Assembly (NCBI GenBank): GCA_045563135.1
Contig: JBJKUL010000001.1
Coordinates: 310,001-374,000 of the forward strand
DNA length: 64,000 bases
Reading direction: 5' to 3'
Source: Actinomarina sp002308095
Lineage (GTDB): Bacteria > Actinomycetota > Acidimicrobiia > Actinomarinales > Actinomarinaceae
Of this stretch, positions 43,782 to 52,422 are shown one piece after another (position 1 is the stretch's first letter; each line of letters starts with the position of its first letter). A model generated the notes under the pieces. The model ran no database searches. It was not told the origin of the DNA and saw only the letters and a program-made list of their open reading frames with translations. The position numbers and the translations under genes were made by a program.

Positions 43782-44447
43782 ATGAGAGAAGTCAAAGTAA
43801 CAAAAAATTTTATTAATTCTAAAAATACGTCAGTGCTGTATGAATCAGGAAACACAAAAGTATTAATAACTGTTTCTATTTCTGACAGATTACCTAGGTG
43901 GTTAGAAAATTCTGACTCAGGTTGGGTAACTGCTGAGTACAGCATGCTGCCTGGCTCATCTGGTAGTAGAGTCCCAAGAAAATCTTATGAAGGAGGAAGG
44001 TCGAAGGAAATATCAAGATTAATTGGAAGATCTTTAAGGTCAGTATGTAATTTAAAGCTTTTAAATGGATACTCAGTGACAGTAGACTGTGACGTTTTAG
44101 AGGCAGATGGAGGAACAAGAACAGCTTCTATCAATGGTTCATGGATTGCATTAAATGATTCTTTTAATAAGTTAGTAGAAAAGGGTGAAATGAATCAAAA
44201 CCCCCTAGTAAATCATGTAGCTGCATTATCAGTCGGTATTGTAGATGGAGAGTACGTTGTTGACTTAGATTATAAAAATGATTCCAATGCGGAAGTTGAT
44301 CTAAATATAGTTCTTAATGACAAATTCGAAATCCTTGAGATTCAAGGTACTGCCGAAAAGAAACCTTTTTCAAAAGAAGATTTAGATAACTTATTTGATA
44401 TCACTAAACCAGAAATTGAGAAAATAATTAATATTCAAAAAAGCTAA
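43782..44447 (+). CDS. rph: ribonuclease PH
   Basis: This 221-residue phosphorolytic 3'-5' exonuclease trims tRNA 3' ends. GWVTAEYSMLPGSSGSRVPRKSYEGGRSKEISRLIGRSLRS near residue 47 holds the phosphate-binding Arg residues and CDVLEADGGTRTASINGSW near 105 the family hexamer block. rdgB follows immediately (1-base overlap), a common pairing. Confidence 0.9.
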   Translation: MREVKVTKNFINSKNTSVLYESGNTKVLITVSISDRLPRWLENSDSGWVTAEYSMLPGSSGSRVPRKSYEGGRSKEISRLIGRSLRSVCNLKLLNGYSVTVDCDVLEADGGTRTASINGSWIALNDSFNKLVEKGEMNQNPLVNHVAALSVGIVDGEYVVDLDYKNDSNAEVDLNIVLNDKFEILEIQGTAEKKPFSKEDLDNLFDITKPEIEKIINIQKS

Positions 44448-45019
44448 TGAAGATACTTCTTGCAACAAAAAATAGGAATAAATTTAATGAAATTTCTAAA
44501 ATACTTCTTGAGACAGGAAATTTCCACCAAGCTGTATTCAAAGATAATCTTATAGATGTTGATGAAGATGGAAATACAATCCTAGAAAATGCGAAAAAAA
44601 AAGCTTTTGAAGTATACGAGGAATATAAAATTCCAGTAATCTCAGATGATTCGGGATTATTTGTTGATTCCCTTGATGGATTACCAGGTCTAAGGTCTAA
44701 AAGATATGCCGGAGGAAATGCGTCTGATCAAGAAAATATCGATAAGTTGCTTAAAAATCTTAATAAAGAAGATGACAATAGCGCATACTTTAAGACTGTT
44801 TTATATTTCTATGATGGAAAGAATGAAATAACGACAGAAGGTACCTTAGTAGGTAGAATAACACACATGCAGCGAGGCAAAAATGGGTTTGGGTATGATT
44901 CAATATTTGAATACGGAGACAAAACTTTGGCAGAATTAACTTCTGCAGAAAAAAACGAAATTAGCCATAGAAGAATTGCAACTGAAAAATTAATAGGAAT
45001 AATTAATGAAGACATATAA
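44447..45019 (+). CDS. rdgB: XTP/dITP pyrophosphatase (RdgB/HAM1)
   Basis: This 190-residue enzyme removes non-canonical purine nucleoside triphosphates. LLATKNRNKFNEI at the start, VISDDSGLFVDSLDGLPGLRSKRYAGG near residue 64 and GFGYDSIFEYGDKTLAEL near 145 are the family blocks. It overlaps rph by one base and the following lipoprotein gene by 14. Confidence 0.92.
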   Translation: MKILLATKNRNKFNEISKILLETGNFHQAVFKDNLIDVDEDGNTILENAKKKAFEVYEEYKIPVISDDSGLFVDSLDGLPGLRSKRYAGGNASDQENIDKLLKNLNKEDDNSAYFKTVLYFYDGKNEITTEGTLVGRITHMQRGKNGFGYDSIFEYGDKTLAELTSAEKNEISHRRIATEKLIGIINEDI

Positions 45020-45689
45020 GTATTTAGTTTTCTTACTTGCATTTACACTATTTTCAGCTTGTGAGGCAACTTGGACAATGGAAATAGAGTTAAATGAAGA
45101 TAATTCTGGAAACTACAGAATAGCTGTTCTTCTAGACCAGGAAGCCCAACTTTATGCCGTAGAAACAGGTCAAACTTCTATCGGTGGCTTAAACGCAATC
45201 CTCACATCAATGCCTGAGGGTTTTGGTTCAACAATTTATGAAGATAAAGATAAATTAGGCATACTGGTAAGAAATAATTTCAGCTCAATTGAAGAATTTG
45301 AAAGTCAACTTGAAGTTCTAAGAAAAGATGAAAATACTGAACTATTGTTACTTCCGATATCTGATATTTCAATAACTACTGATGGATCTGAAAAGATAGT
45401 CTCAGGTTCTTTTGCAAAAATTTTAAATGGGGCTGACGAGGAAATTGAAGGGATAGAAGATATATACTCTGGAAGTCTCAGCATTAAACTTCCCGGAAGA
45501 ATTGAAGAGCCAAAAATTGAAGATATAAATGACAATACAGTAATATTTCAACATTCAGGACTCCTCCAGCAAACTTTTTTCATGTCATCGAATACCCAAG
45601 AACTCCGGGACGTATACATTATTGGAGTTCTGTTTTCGATACTACTACTTGGCTATATAATTGCTAGACAACGTAACAATAAGAAGTAA
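45006..45689 (+). CDS. LppM-like lipoprotein with C-terminal membrane helix
   Basis: This 227-residue protein has a signal peptide ending LFSAC (Cys19, lipobox) and an LppM-type domain (DUF3153), seen from SACEATWTMEIELNEDNSG and a repetitive strand pattern. A hydrophobic helix at residues 202-221 is followed by basic ARQRNNKK. So it may be anchored at both ends outside the membrane. The name follows pattern recognition of the N-terminal block; mycobacterial LppM has a role in envelope trafficking. Confidence 0.6.
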   Translation: MKTYKYLVFLLAFTLFSACEATWTMEIELNEDNSGNYRIAVLLDQEAQLYAVETGQTSIGGLNAILTSMPEGFGSTIYEDKDKLGILVRNNFSSIEEFESQLEVLRKDENTELLLLPISDISITTDGSEKIVSGSFAKILNGADEEIEGIEDIYSGSLSIKLPGRIEEPKIEDINDNTVIFQHSGLLQQTFFMSSNTQELRDVYIIGVLFSILLLGYIIARQRNNKK

Positions 45690-45698
45690 TATTGAAAC

Positions 45699-45725
45699 AT
45701 GATGAATATCATAATTATTAATTAA
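45699..45725 (+). CDS. candidate isoleucine leader peptide (MMNIIIIN)
   Basis: An 8-codon frame ATG ATG AAT ATC ATA ATT ATT AAT TAA follows the lppM-like gene and holds four Ile codons in a row, using all three Ile codons. A terminator lies 23 bases after its stop and the cimA ATG 54 bases after. A leader with codons for the pathway end product is the mark of transcription attenuation. No strong SD is visible. AT-rich sequence makes Ile runs more likely by chance, so this is a candidate. Confidence 0.5.
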   Translation: MMNIIIIN

Positions 45726-45747
45726 GGACAGCGAGATAATCGTTGTT

Positions 45748-45774
45748 ACCCTTGCATGGCAGGGGTTTTTTTTT
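45748..45774 (+). terminator. attenuator terminator before cimA
   Basis: CCCTTGC (45749-45755) and GCAGGGG (45759-45765) pair fully (one G-U) round an ATG loop; A48-U66 adds a pair, and nine T follow (45766-45774). The cimA ATG starts 5 bases later. A competing stem is possible: AAGG-ACA (45724-45730) with TGT and CCTT (45744-45746 and 45750-45753), which takes away the 5' arm. It may also simply end the upstream operon. Confidence 0.75.
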
Positions 45775-45778
45775 AGAC

Positions 45779-47335
45779 ATGAAAATAGATATATTTGACA
45801 CAACTTTAAGAGATGGCTTTCAACAAGAAGGGATATCTCCCTCTGTAAAAGATAAGCTTGCTATTGCTAAATTACTTGATGATTTAGGGGTAACCTTTAT
45901 AGAAGGTGGTTGGCCTGGTGCATCACCAAAAGAGGAAGAATTCTTTAGCAAAGCTAAAAAAGAACTTAGCCTCAAGAATGCAAAATTAGTAAGTTTTGGT
46001 TCCACAAGAAAGTTAAATGCAAAAGTAGATGAAGACCCCCAAGTTAAAGCACTTATTGATTCTGGAACCGATATTGTTTGCATAGTTGGAAAATCATCTA
46101 AGTTACATATCACAAAAGCAATACAGGCTGATGTCGAAAGCGCTATTTTAATGGCAGTAGAAACCATAGAATATCTCTCTGATAACGGAAAGAGAGTCTT
46201 TTTTGATGCTGAACATTTTTTTGATGGCTACAAAGAAGACTCAAGTACAAGCTTTAAAATAATGGATGCAGTTATTGAAGCTGGTGTTGAATGTTTTATT
46301 TTTTGTGACACAAATGGAGGCACCCTGCCTTCTGAGGTTGAAAAGATTTTATCTGAAGTGTTGCCACGATATGAAAATCAAAAATTTGGAGTACATTTTC
46401 AAAATGATAATGGATGTGCAGTTCCAAATTCAATGGCAGCGGTTAATTTAGGAGTTGACCATGTTCAAGGAACCATAAATGGCTACGGGGAGAGAACTGG
46501 TAATGCCGATCTTTGTACTTTGTTGCCAAACTTATCTCTAAAAATGGGACATGAAACTATAAGTTCAGAATCTTTAAAAAAGCTAACACCCATTGCTACA
46601 CATATTGCAGAGTTAGTTAATGTTTCAATAGACTCAAGACATCCTTATGTAGGATCTGCGGCTTTTACACACAAGGCAGGTCTACATGCATCTGGTATGG
46701 CAAAAGATAGCTCACTTTATGAACATATTGAATCATCAGCTGTAGGAAACTTTACAAGAACTACTGTTTCAGAATTAGCTGGTAGAGCAAGCGTAATAAC
46801 TAAGGCTAAGGAATTTGGTTTAGATTTTTCTAATGATGATGCAAAAGAGCTCATTAGCCATGTCCAAAATCTTGAACACGCTGGTTTTCAGTTTGAAGCT
46901 GCAGATGCTTCTCTTTTTTTACTTATGAATAAAGTGAAAGGTAAAATACCTGAATATTTTGCTTTTGAAAGCTTCAGAGTATTTTCTGAAAGAAGAAATT
47001 CTGAAAATGTTATTTCCGAAGCAGTTACAAAATTAGTAGTTAATCAAAATCGCTATGTGACAACTGGAGAGGGAGTAGGACCTGTTGATGCCCTAAGCAA
47101 AGCATTAATCGCTGCTTTAGAAAAAGATTTTCCAAACGTTGTAACAATTAAATTAGTTGATTATAAAGTAAGAATTATTGATTCTTCTGACGGTACAGAG
47201 GCAAAAACTAGGGTATTGATTGAATTTACTGACTCAACGAAAAAATGGAGCACTATAGGCGTTCATGAAAATATTATAAATGCATCATGGAATGCTCTTT
47301 GTGATGGGTTTAACTATTATTTTATGACAAGCTGA
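45779..47335 (+). CDS. cimA: citramalate synthase
   Basis: This is a 518-residue DRE-TIM-type enzyme that joins pyruvate and acetyl-CoA to citramalate, a threonine-independent route to isoleucine. IFDTTLRDGFQQEGISPS at the start is the metal-binding block, FCDTNGGTLPSEV near residue 178 and HFQNDNGCAVPNSMAAV near 200 follow, and GYGERTGNADLCTLLPNL. The C-terminal LeuA-type regulatory domain is present (about 390-518). The ATG at 45779 begins at the family start; the upstream frame open to 45743 is not coding. (R)-citramalate synthase rather than LeuA by overall pattern. Confidence 0.85.
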   Translation: MKIDIFDTTLRDGFQQEGISPSVKDKLAIAKLLDDLGVTFIEGGWPGASPKEEEFFSKAKKELSLKNAKLVSFGSTRKLNAKVDEDPQVKALIDSGTDIVCIVGKSSKLHITKAIQADVESAILMAVETIEYLSDNGKRVFFDAEHFFDGYKEDSSTSFKIMDAVIEAGVECFIFCDTNGGTLPSEVEKILSEVLPRYENQKFGVHFQNDNGCAVPNSMAAVNLGVDHVQGTINGYGERTGNADLCTLLPNLSLKMGHETISSESLKKLTPIATHIAELVNVSIDSRHPYVGSAAFTHKAGLHASGMAKDSSLYEHIESSAVGNFTRTTVSELAGRASVITKAKEFGLDFSNDDAKELISHVQNLEHAGFQFEAADASLFLLMNKVKGKIPEYFAFESFRVFSERRNSENVISEAVTKLVVNQNRYVTTGEGVGPVDALSKALIAALEKDFPNVVTIKLVDYKVRIIDSSDGTEAKTRVLIEFTDSTKKWSTIGVHENIINASWNALCDGFNYYFMTS

Positions 47336-47386
47336 GTAGATATTTCACTTCTTTTATATTTATAATTAAATAAAAGGAGTAATTCG

Positions 47387-49333
47387 TTGAGTGAAAAAAT
47401 TGAAAATTTATTAGAAGAAAATCGTAAATTTAGTCCTTCTGAATCTTTAACTAAAAATGCCAATGCAACAAGTGGTTGGTATCAAGAAGCAAACGAAAAC
47501 CGCTTAGAATTCTGGAAAAAACAAGCATTAGAGAGAATTACATGGTTTAAAGAGCCAACAGAAGTATTAGATGATTCAAACGCTCCCTTTTACAAATGGT
47601 TTAAAGATGGTGAATTAAACCTTTCATATAATTGCCTAGACAGGCATTTAGAAAATGATGGAGACAGGATTGCTTTTTATTGGGAGGGTGAACCAGGAGA
47701 CACTCAAGAAATTACATATCGTAATTTATATGAAAGAGTTTGCAAGCTTTCAAATGCATTAAAAAAATTAAACGTTGGCAAAGGTGATAGAGTTGCCATT
47801 TATCTTGGTATGACGCCAGAGATAGTAGTGTCAATGCTTGCGTGTGCAAGAATTGGAGCGGTTCATTCAGTCGTTTTTGGAGGTTTCTCATCTGAGGCAT
47901 TGGCGGATAGGATTAATGATGCACAAGCAAAATTAGTTATTACAGCTGATGGTGCTTGGAGAAGAGGAGATATCGTACCACTCAAGGAAAATGTTGATGG
48001 ATCTCTTGAGCTTACTGATTACATTGAAAATGTAATTGTAGTTAAAAGAACCAATCAAGAAGTCACCATGAAAGAGGGTAGAGATCATTGGTATGAAGAG
48101 ATAACTTCTAACGAGTTGGCCAATTGTGAACCTGAAGTAATGAATGCTGAAGATATGCTCTACATACTTTACACCTCTGGTACTACCGCAAAGCCAAAAG
48201 GGATAGTTCACACACAAGCAGGATATTTAACTGGAGTTACAACTACCCATCATGAAGTATTCGACATAAAAGATGATGATGTTTACTGGTGTGCCGCAGA
48301 CTGTGGGTGGGTTACAGGACACAGTTATATTGTTTATGGACCCCTTGCTAATAAGACTACAAGCGTTATGTATGAAGGTGCTCCAAACGCGCCAGATGAA
48401 AAGAGACTTTGGAGTATTATTGAGAAATACAAAGTAAATATCTTCTATACAGCTCCAACAGCAATTAGAGCATTTATGAAGTGGGGAACTGAGCATCCAG
48501 AGGCACATGACTTATCTTCATTAAGACTATTGGGCACAGTTGGTGAGCCAATCAACCCTGAGGCTTGGATGTGGTACCACAAAAACATAGGTAATGAGCA
48601 ATGTGCCATAGTTGACACATGGTGGCAGACCGAAACTGGCTCAATAATGATTTCACCCTTACCAGGTGTTACAGAGACAAAACCTGGATCAGCATGTGGA
48701 CCTCTTCCTGGAATAGAATCAATAATTGTTGATGAAAAAGGTAGTGAGGTTGGAAAAGGAGAAGGTGGTTATTTAGCAATCAAATCACCTTGGCCATCAA
48801 TGCTCAGGACTGTTTATGGAGATAATCAGCGTTACATTGATACGTACTGGTCACAGCATGAGGGGATTTATTTTGCAGGAGACGGTGCAAAATATGATGA
48901 TGAAGGGTATGTTTGGCTTTTAGGTCGAGTAGATGATGTTATGAATATTTCAGGACATAGAATTTCTACAGCAGAGGTTGAAAGTGCTTTAGTCTCTCAT
49001 GAATCAGTTGCTGAAGCTGCTGTAATAGGAAGATCTGATGAGATATCAGGTGAGGCAATTGCAGCATTTGTTTCTTTGATAGGAACTGACGATGGTGATG
49101 AAAATTTGATTTCAGAATTAAGACAACATGTTAGTGATAAAATTGGACCAATTGCTAAACCAAAGAGCATTGTAATAACTGCAGATTTACCCAAAACTCG
49201 AAGTGGTAAAATTATGCGAAGACTTCTTAAAGATATCTCAGAAGAGAGAAAGCTAGGTGACGTAACAACTTTGGCTAATGCTGATATAGTATCTGAACTC
49301 CAATCAAGGTCATCGGATGCTGATGATGAATGA
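47387..49333 (+). CDS. acsA: acetyl-CoA synthetase
   Basis: This 648-residue AMP-forming ligase makes acetyl-CoA from acetate. YILYTSGTTAKPKGIVHTQAGYL near residue 262 is the P-loop, DTWWQTETGSIMISPLPG near 411 is the Acs-specific A5 block, and LPKTRSGKIMRRLLKDI near 605 ends with the catalytic Lys region. Start TTG at 47387, 11 bases after AAAGGAG. Length equals E. coli Acs (652). A thioesterase gene overlaps its end. Confidence 0.95.
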   Translation: MSEKIENLLEENRKFSPSESLTKNANATSGWYQEANENRLEFWKKQALERITWFKEPTEVLDDSNAPFYKWFKDGELNLSYNCLDRHLENDGDRIAFYWEGEPGDTQEITYRNLYERVCKLSNALKKLNVGKGDRVAIYLGMTPEIVVSMLACARIGAVHSVVFGGFSSEALADRINDAQAKLVITADGAWRRGDIVPLKENVDGSLELTDYIENVIVVKRTNQEVTMKEGRDHWYEEITSNELANCEPEVMNAEDMLYILYTSGTTAKPKGIVHTQAGYLTGVTTTHHEVFDIKDDDVYWCAADCGWVTGHSYIVYGPLANKTTSVMYEGAPNAPDEKRLWSIIEKYKVNIFYTAPTAIRAFMKWGTEHPEAHDLSSLRLLGTVGEPINPEAWMWYHKNIGNEQCAIVDTWWQTETGSIMISPLPGVTETKPGSACGPLPGIESIIVDEKGSEVGKGEGGYLAIKSPWPSMLRTVYGDNQRYIDTYWSQHEGIYFAGDGAKYDDEGYVWLLGRVDDVMNISGHRISTAEVESALVSHESVAEAAVIGRSDEISGEAIAAFVSLIGTDDGDENLISELRQHVSDKIGPIAKPKSIVITADLPKTRSGKIMRRLLKDISEERKLGDVTTLANADIVSELQSRSSDADDE

Positions 49334-49811
49334 AAGAACTTTTAACTGGATTTTAGAAAAAGAAGCTGTACAAATTTTAATTGGGTTAGATAAAGACCAG
49401 AGAAGAGAATACTTTAGAAATTTACCAATCGAAAATGTGCCAATGGGATCTTTGATGGGTGCTTCTGGAATAGATATTGACGATAATGGACACGTATCCT
49501 TTACAATCACACCCCAAGAATTTCATTACAATCCATTAGGAACTGTCCATGGAGGAATGGCTGCTACGATGTTGGATTCTTGCAATAGTATTTCAGCAAA
49601 CTGTCAGGTCGGTAAGGGCTTTATAACTATGACAACAGACATTCGGATTAACTATTTAAGACCAATGACAATTAATACAGGTGAGGTAACCGCCACTGCA
49701 AATATTGAAAAAGTTGGTAGAAAAGTAATTTTTGTTAATGGAGCACTAGTTGACAAGAATAAAAAAGTATATGCTACAGCAAACTCAACAGAGTTGGTTG
49801 TTGAAGTATAA
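49317..49811 (+). CDS. hotdog thioesterase (PaaI-like)
   Basis: This 164-residue hotdog protein shows NPLGTVHGGMAATMLDSCNSISANC near residue 75, with the HGG and Asp of the family, and TDIRINYLRPMTINTGEVTATA as next strand. It probably hydrolyses an aryl- or acyl-CoA. It overlaps the acs end by 17 bases; a later ATG (49326) would shorten the overlap. A coupled acyl-CoA role is inference. Confidence 0.78.
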   Translation: MLMMNERTFNWILEKEAVQILIGLDKDQRREYFRNLPIENVPMGSLMGASGIDIDDNGHVSFTITPQEFHYNPLGTVHGGMAATMLDSCNSISANCQVGKGFITMTTDIRINYLRPMTINTGEVTATANIEKVGRKVIFVNGALVDKNKKVYATANSTELVVEV

Positions 49812-49861
49812 AAGACTATTAAAAAACTTTAATAGAATTTCACCAATTCGTTTAACCTTAG

Positions 49862-49944
49862 TGCGGATGAGAGGACTCGAACCTCCACGAGCAAAGCTCA
49901 CTGGATCCTAAATCCAGCGCGTCTACCAGTTCCGCCACATCCGC
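49862..49944 (-). tRNA. tRNA-Leu (TAG)
   Basis: Class II tRNA of 83 bases without encoded CCA. The acceptor is GCGGATG/CATCCGC; the anticodon stem-loop CTGGA-TTTAGGA-TCCAG gives anticodon TAG. A long variable arm (TGAGCTTTGCTCG) marks it as Leu. It is read toward the acs gene. Confidence 0.92.
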
Positions 49945-49956
49945 TAAAATGTCGCG

Positions 49957-50029
49957 TGGGTCGCCGGGGACTTGAACCCCGAACCTGCGGATTAAGAGTC
50001 CGATGCTCTGCCAGTTGAGCTAGCGACCC
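49957..50029 (-). tRNA. tRNA-Lys (CTT)
   Basis: 73-base cloverleaf: acceptor GGGTCGC/GCGACCC, anticodon loop CTCTTAA with anticodon CTT, T-arm CGGGG-TTCAAGT-CCCCG. No encoded CCA. It is cotranscribed with tRNA-Leu on the minus strand. Confidence 0.93.
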
Positions 50030-50124
50030 TTTTATACAGATTAACCGAAGTAAGATTACTTAACTATTATTTTTTTATTTATTGTTTCCATAAAACCAGT
50101 ATCATGGAACAATAATTAGACGTA

Positions 50125-50199
50125 CGGGCTGTGGCTCAGCTTGGCTAGAGCGCCTGCTTTGGGAGCAGGAGGTCGTGAGTTCGAATCTCACCAGCCCGA
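50125..50199 (+). tRNA. tRNA-Pro (TGG)
   Basis: 75-base cloverleaf: acceptor CGGGCTG/CAGCCCG, anticodon stem-loop CCTGC-TTTGGGA-GCAGG with anticodon TGG. No encoded CCA. First of four plus-strand tRNA genes before tig; the 95 bases to its left hold the divergent promoters. Confidence 0.93.
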
Positions 50200-50212
50200 C
50201 AACCGTATTAAT

Positions 50213-50283
50213 GCGGGTGTAGCTTAATGGCAAAGCTCCAGCCTTCCAAGCTGGCTATGAGGGTTCGATTCCCTTCACCCGCT
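50213..50283 (+). tRNA. tRNA-Gly (TCC)
   Basis: 71-base cloverleaf: acceptor GCGGGTG/CACCCGC, anticodon stem-loop CCAGC-CTTCCAA-GCTGG with anticodon TCC. No encoded CCA. 13 bases after tRNA-Pro. Confidence 0.93.
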
Positions 50284-50287
50284 CGAG

Positions 50288-50361
50288 GCTCTCGTAGCTC
50301 AAATGGATAGAGCAACAGACTTCTAATCTGTAGGTTATAGGTTCGAGTCCTATCGAGAGCG
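50288..50361 (+). tRNA. tRNA-Arg (TCT)
   Basis: 74-base cloverleaf: acceptor GCTCTCG/CGAGAGC, anticodon stem-loop ACAGA-CTTCTAA-TCTGT with anticodon TCT, discriminator G. Four bases after tRNA-Gly. No encoded CCA. Confidence 0.93.
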
Positions 50362-50366
50362 CACGT

Positions 50367-50441
50367 GGTGGTCGTAGCTCAGTTGGTTAGAGCACCTGGT
50401 TGTGGTCCAGGATGTCGCGGGTTCGAATCCCGTCGATCACC
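50367..50441 (+). tRNA. tRNA-His (GTG)
   Basis: 75-base cloverleaf including the extra G-1 (50367) opposite C73, the identity mark of tRNA-His. Acceptor GTGGTCG/CGATCAC, anticodon loop TTGTGGT with anticodon GTG. It ends 24 bases before the tig start, so tig may be read from the tRNA operon. Confidence 0.93.
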
Positions 50442-50465
50442 CCAATTTAGTTAATAAGGAGAAAA

Positions 50466-51785
50466 TTGAAATATAAGATTAAAAAGGAATCAGATTTTGA
50501 GAAAATTCTTGAAATAAAAGTAGAGATTGAAGATCTTAATGAACAAAGAGATGAAGCTATTTCTAAAATAGGAAAACAAATCAAAGTTGCTGGCTTCAGA
50601 CCAGGTAAAATTCCAGCAAACATAGTAATAAGAGAAGTAGGCGAAGATTACATCAACGAAGAAGCTGTAGAGCTCTTCTTGCCACAAACATTGTTTACTA
50701 TTTTGAATGATGAGGAGATTTCTCCAGCAACAAGACCAGCAATCAAAGAGATTAAAAAACAGAAAAATCATTTTGAAGTTGATGTTTTAATAACACTTTG
50801 GCCAAAACTTTCTAAATCTCCGAAACTATCCCAAACTGTTGAAGTAGATTCAATAAAACCTTCGAATGAAGAAATTGAGGAACAGATTGAAAGAATTAAA
50901 TCACAATTTGCAGAGGTTTCGAAAGTCGAAAGACCTCTTAATTCGGGTGATTATGCAATGATGAATTTATCAGCAACTAAGAATGGTTCTGAGGTTAAAG
51001 ATTTTACCTACAATGACTATCTTTATGAAGTAGGTAGCGGTTCATTAACACCAGCTTTGGATTCTAAACTTGAAGGAGTTGCTCCTGGAGCAATAATTAA
51101 GTTTAATGATTCAATCCCGCAGCTTAATGAAGAGAGTGTTGAGGTAACGGTACTAGTAAAAGAAGTAAGAGAAAAAATATTGCCTGACTTAACAGATGAA
51201 TGGGTTTCTGAGACTACAGAATTTGAAAACATAGATGAACTTAAAAGTGAGCTAGTTATCAATATTGAAAATGTAAAAAAACAGCAAGTTGCTCAACAAT
51301 ATCAATCTGAATTAACAAATAAACTCATAGAGGAAGTAAACATGAAACTACCCGAGCAGCTAGTTATAGCTGAGATGGATAGTATATTGCAAAACTTCTT
51401 AAACGAATTAAAGCAAAGCAATATACAGCTTGAGGACTATTTTAAAATAACTGGTTTAACAGAAGAGACGTTAAGAGATGATTTAAATAAACAAGCTTCA
51501 AGAAATTTAACAATGGTTTTAATTCTAGACAAAGTGATAGAAGACCTAGATTTGAAACTAGATGAAAAAGATATTTCTTTGGTTGATGAGCATATGGAAA
51601 CACATAGTAACGATGAAGATGACTCTGACCAAACTAGCCATAGATTAAATTTAGAAGCAGAGTCACTCCGAAACAAAGCTATGCTGCATGTTTTACAGCA
51701 AGGAATCTCAGTAGATAAAGACGGTGAAAAAGTATACCTACAAGATGTATACAATAGAGATACAGATTTAGGAGAGGAAGAATAA
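50466..51785 (+). CDS. tig: trigger factor
   Basis: This 439-residue ribosome-bound chaperone and prolyl isomerase meets new chains at the exit tunnel. AGFRPGKIPANIVIREVGEDYINEEAVE near residue 42 is the ribosome-binding loop. The FKBP-like domain runs about 160-240, with the SGDYAMMNLSA start, and the C-terminal helical arms make the rest. It starts at TTG after AAGGAGAAAA. The C-terminus is acidic. clpP follows after one base. Confidence 0.9.
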   Translation: MKYKIKKESDFEKILEIKVEIEDLNEQRDEAISKIGKQIKVAGFRPGKIPANIVIREVGEDYINEEAVELFLPQTLFTILNDEEISPATRPAIKEIKKQKNHFEVDVLITLWPKLSKSPKLSQTVEVDSIKPSNEEIEEQIERIKSQFAEVSKVERPLNSGDYAMMNLSATKNGSEVKDFTYNDYLYEVGSGSLTPALDSKLEGVAPGAIIKFNDSIPQLNEESVEVTVLVKEVREKILPDLTDEWVSETTEFENIDELKSELVINIENVKKQQVAQQYQSELTNKLIEEVNMKLPEQLVIAEMDSILQNFLNELKQSNIQLEDYFKITGLTEETLRDDLNKQASRNLTMVLILDKVIEDLDLKLDEKDISLVDEHMETHSNDEDDSDQTSHRLNLEAESLRNKAMLHVLQQGISVDKDGEKVYLQDVYNRDTDLGEEE

Positions 51786-51786
51786 A

Positions 51787-52404
51787 ATGGAAAAATTACC
51801 TTCAAATTATGTAATACCTACAGTTATCGAGAATACTAATAGGGGTGAAAGAGCTTTTGATATCTATTCAAGGCTATTAAAGGATAGAATTATATTTCTT
51901 GGTACCCCAATTGATGATGGTGTAGCCAACTCGATCATGGCCCAACTTTTGCATTTGGAATCAGAAGATCCTGATAAAGATATCTTCATGTATATAAACT
52001 CACCAGGTGGGTCTATTACCTCGCTATTTACAATTTTTGACACTATGAACTATATCAGACCAGACATTTCTACTGTTTGCATGGGTCTTGCTGCATCAGC
52101 AGCCTCAGTAATCCTTGCAGGTGGTACTAAAGGTAAAAGATACAGTTTGCCAAATGCAAGAATTATGCTTCATCAACCATCTGGTGGAATGGAAGGTACT
52201 GTTGCTGATATGGAAAGAAACTTTGATCTAATAGTTTCAATGAGAACACAATTAAATCAATTATTGGCAGATTTTACCAATCAAGATGTTGAAAAAGTAA
52301 CTACTGATACAGATAGAGATTTTTGGATGACCGCACAAGAAGCTTTAGAATACGGTATAGTAGATGAAGTACTAACTCAAAGGGAGTTAGTCGACAAAAA
52401 ATAA
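51787..52404 (+). CDS. clpP: ATP-dependent Clp protease proteolytic subunit
   Basis: This 205-residue serine protease forms the Clp chamber. The catalytic triad is S104 (GLAASAASVI), H129 (IMLHQP) and D178 (TDRDFWMT). The gene is single at this locus, although actinobacteria usually have clpP1-clpP2 here. The propeptide is short or absent. It sits between tig and clpX as in most bacteria. Confidence 0.95.
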   Translation: MEKLPSNYVIPTVIENTNRGERAFDIYSRLLKDRIIFLGTPIDDGVANSIMAQLLHLESEDPDKDIFMYINSPGGSITSLFTIFDTMNYIRPDISTVCMGLAASAASVILAGGTKGKRYSLPNARIMLHQPSGGMEGTVADMERNFDLIVSMRTQLNQLLADFTNQDVEKVTTDTDRDFWMTAQEALEYGIVDEVLTQRELVDKK

Positions 52405-52422
52405 AACAACAGGGTATTAAAT

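Noticed and set aside
45743..45778. N-terminal extension of cimA from TTG 45743
   Set aside because: It would translate the terminator stem and T-tract; the family start aligns with ATG 45779.
49862..50441. tRNA-Sec among the tRNA cluster
   Set aside because: The six tRNAs read TAG, CTT, TGG, TCC, TCT and GTG; none has the TCA anticodon or the long acceptor and extra arm of tRNA-Sec.
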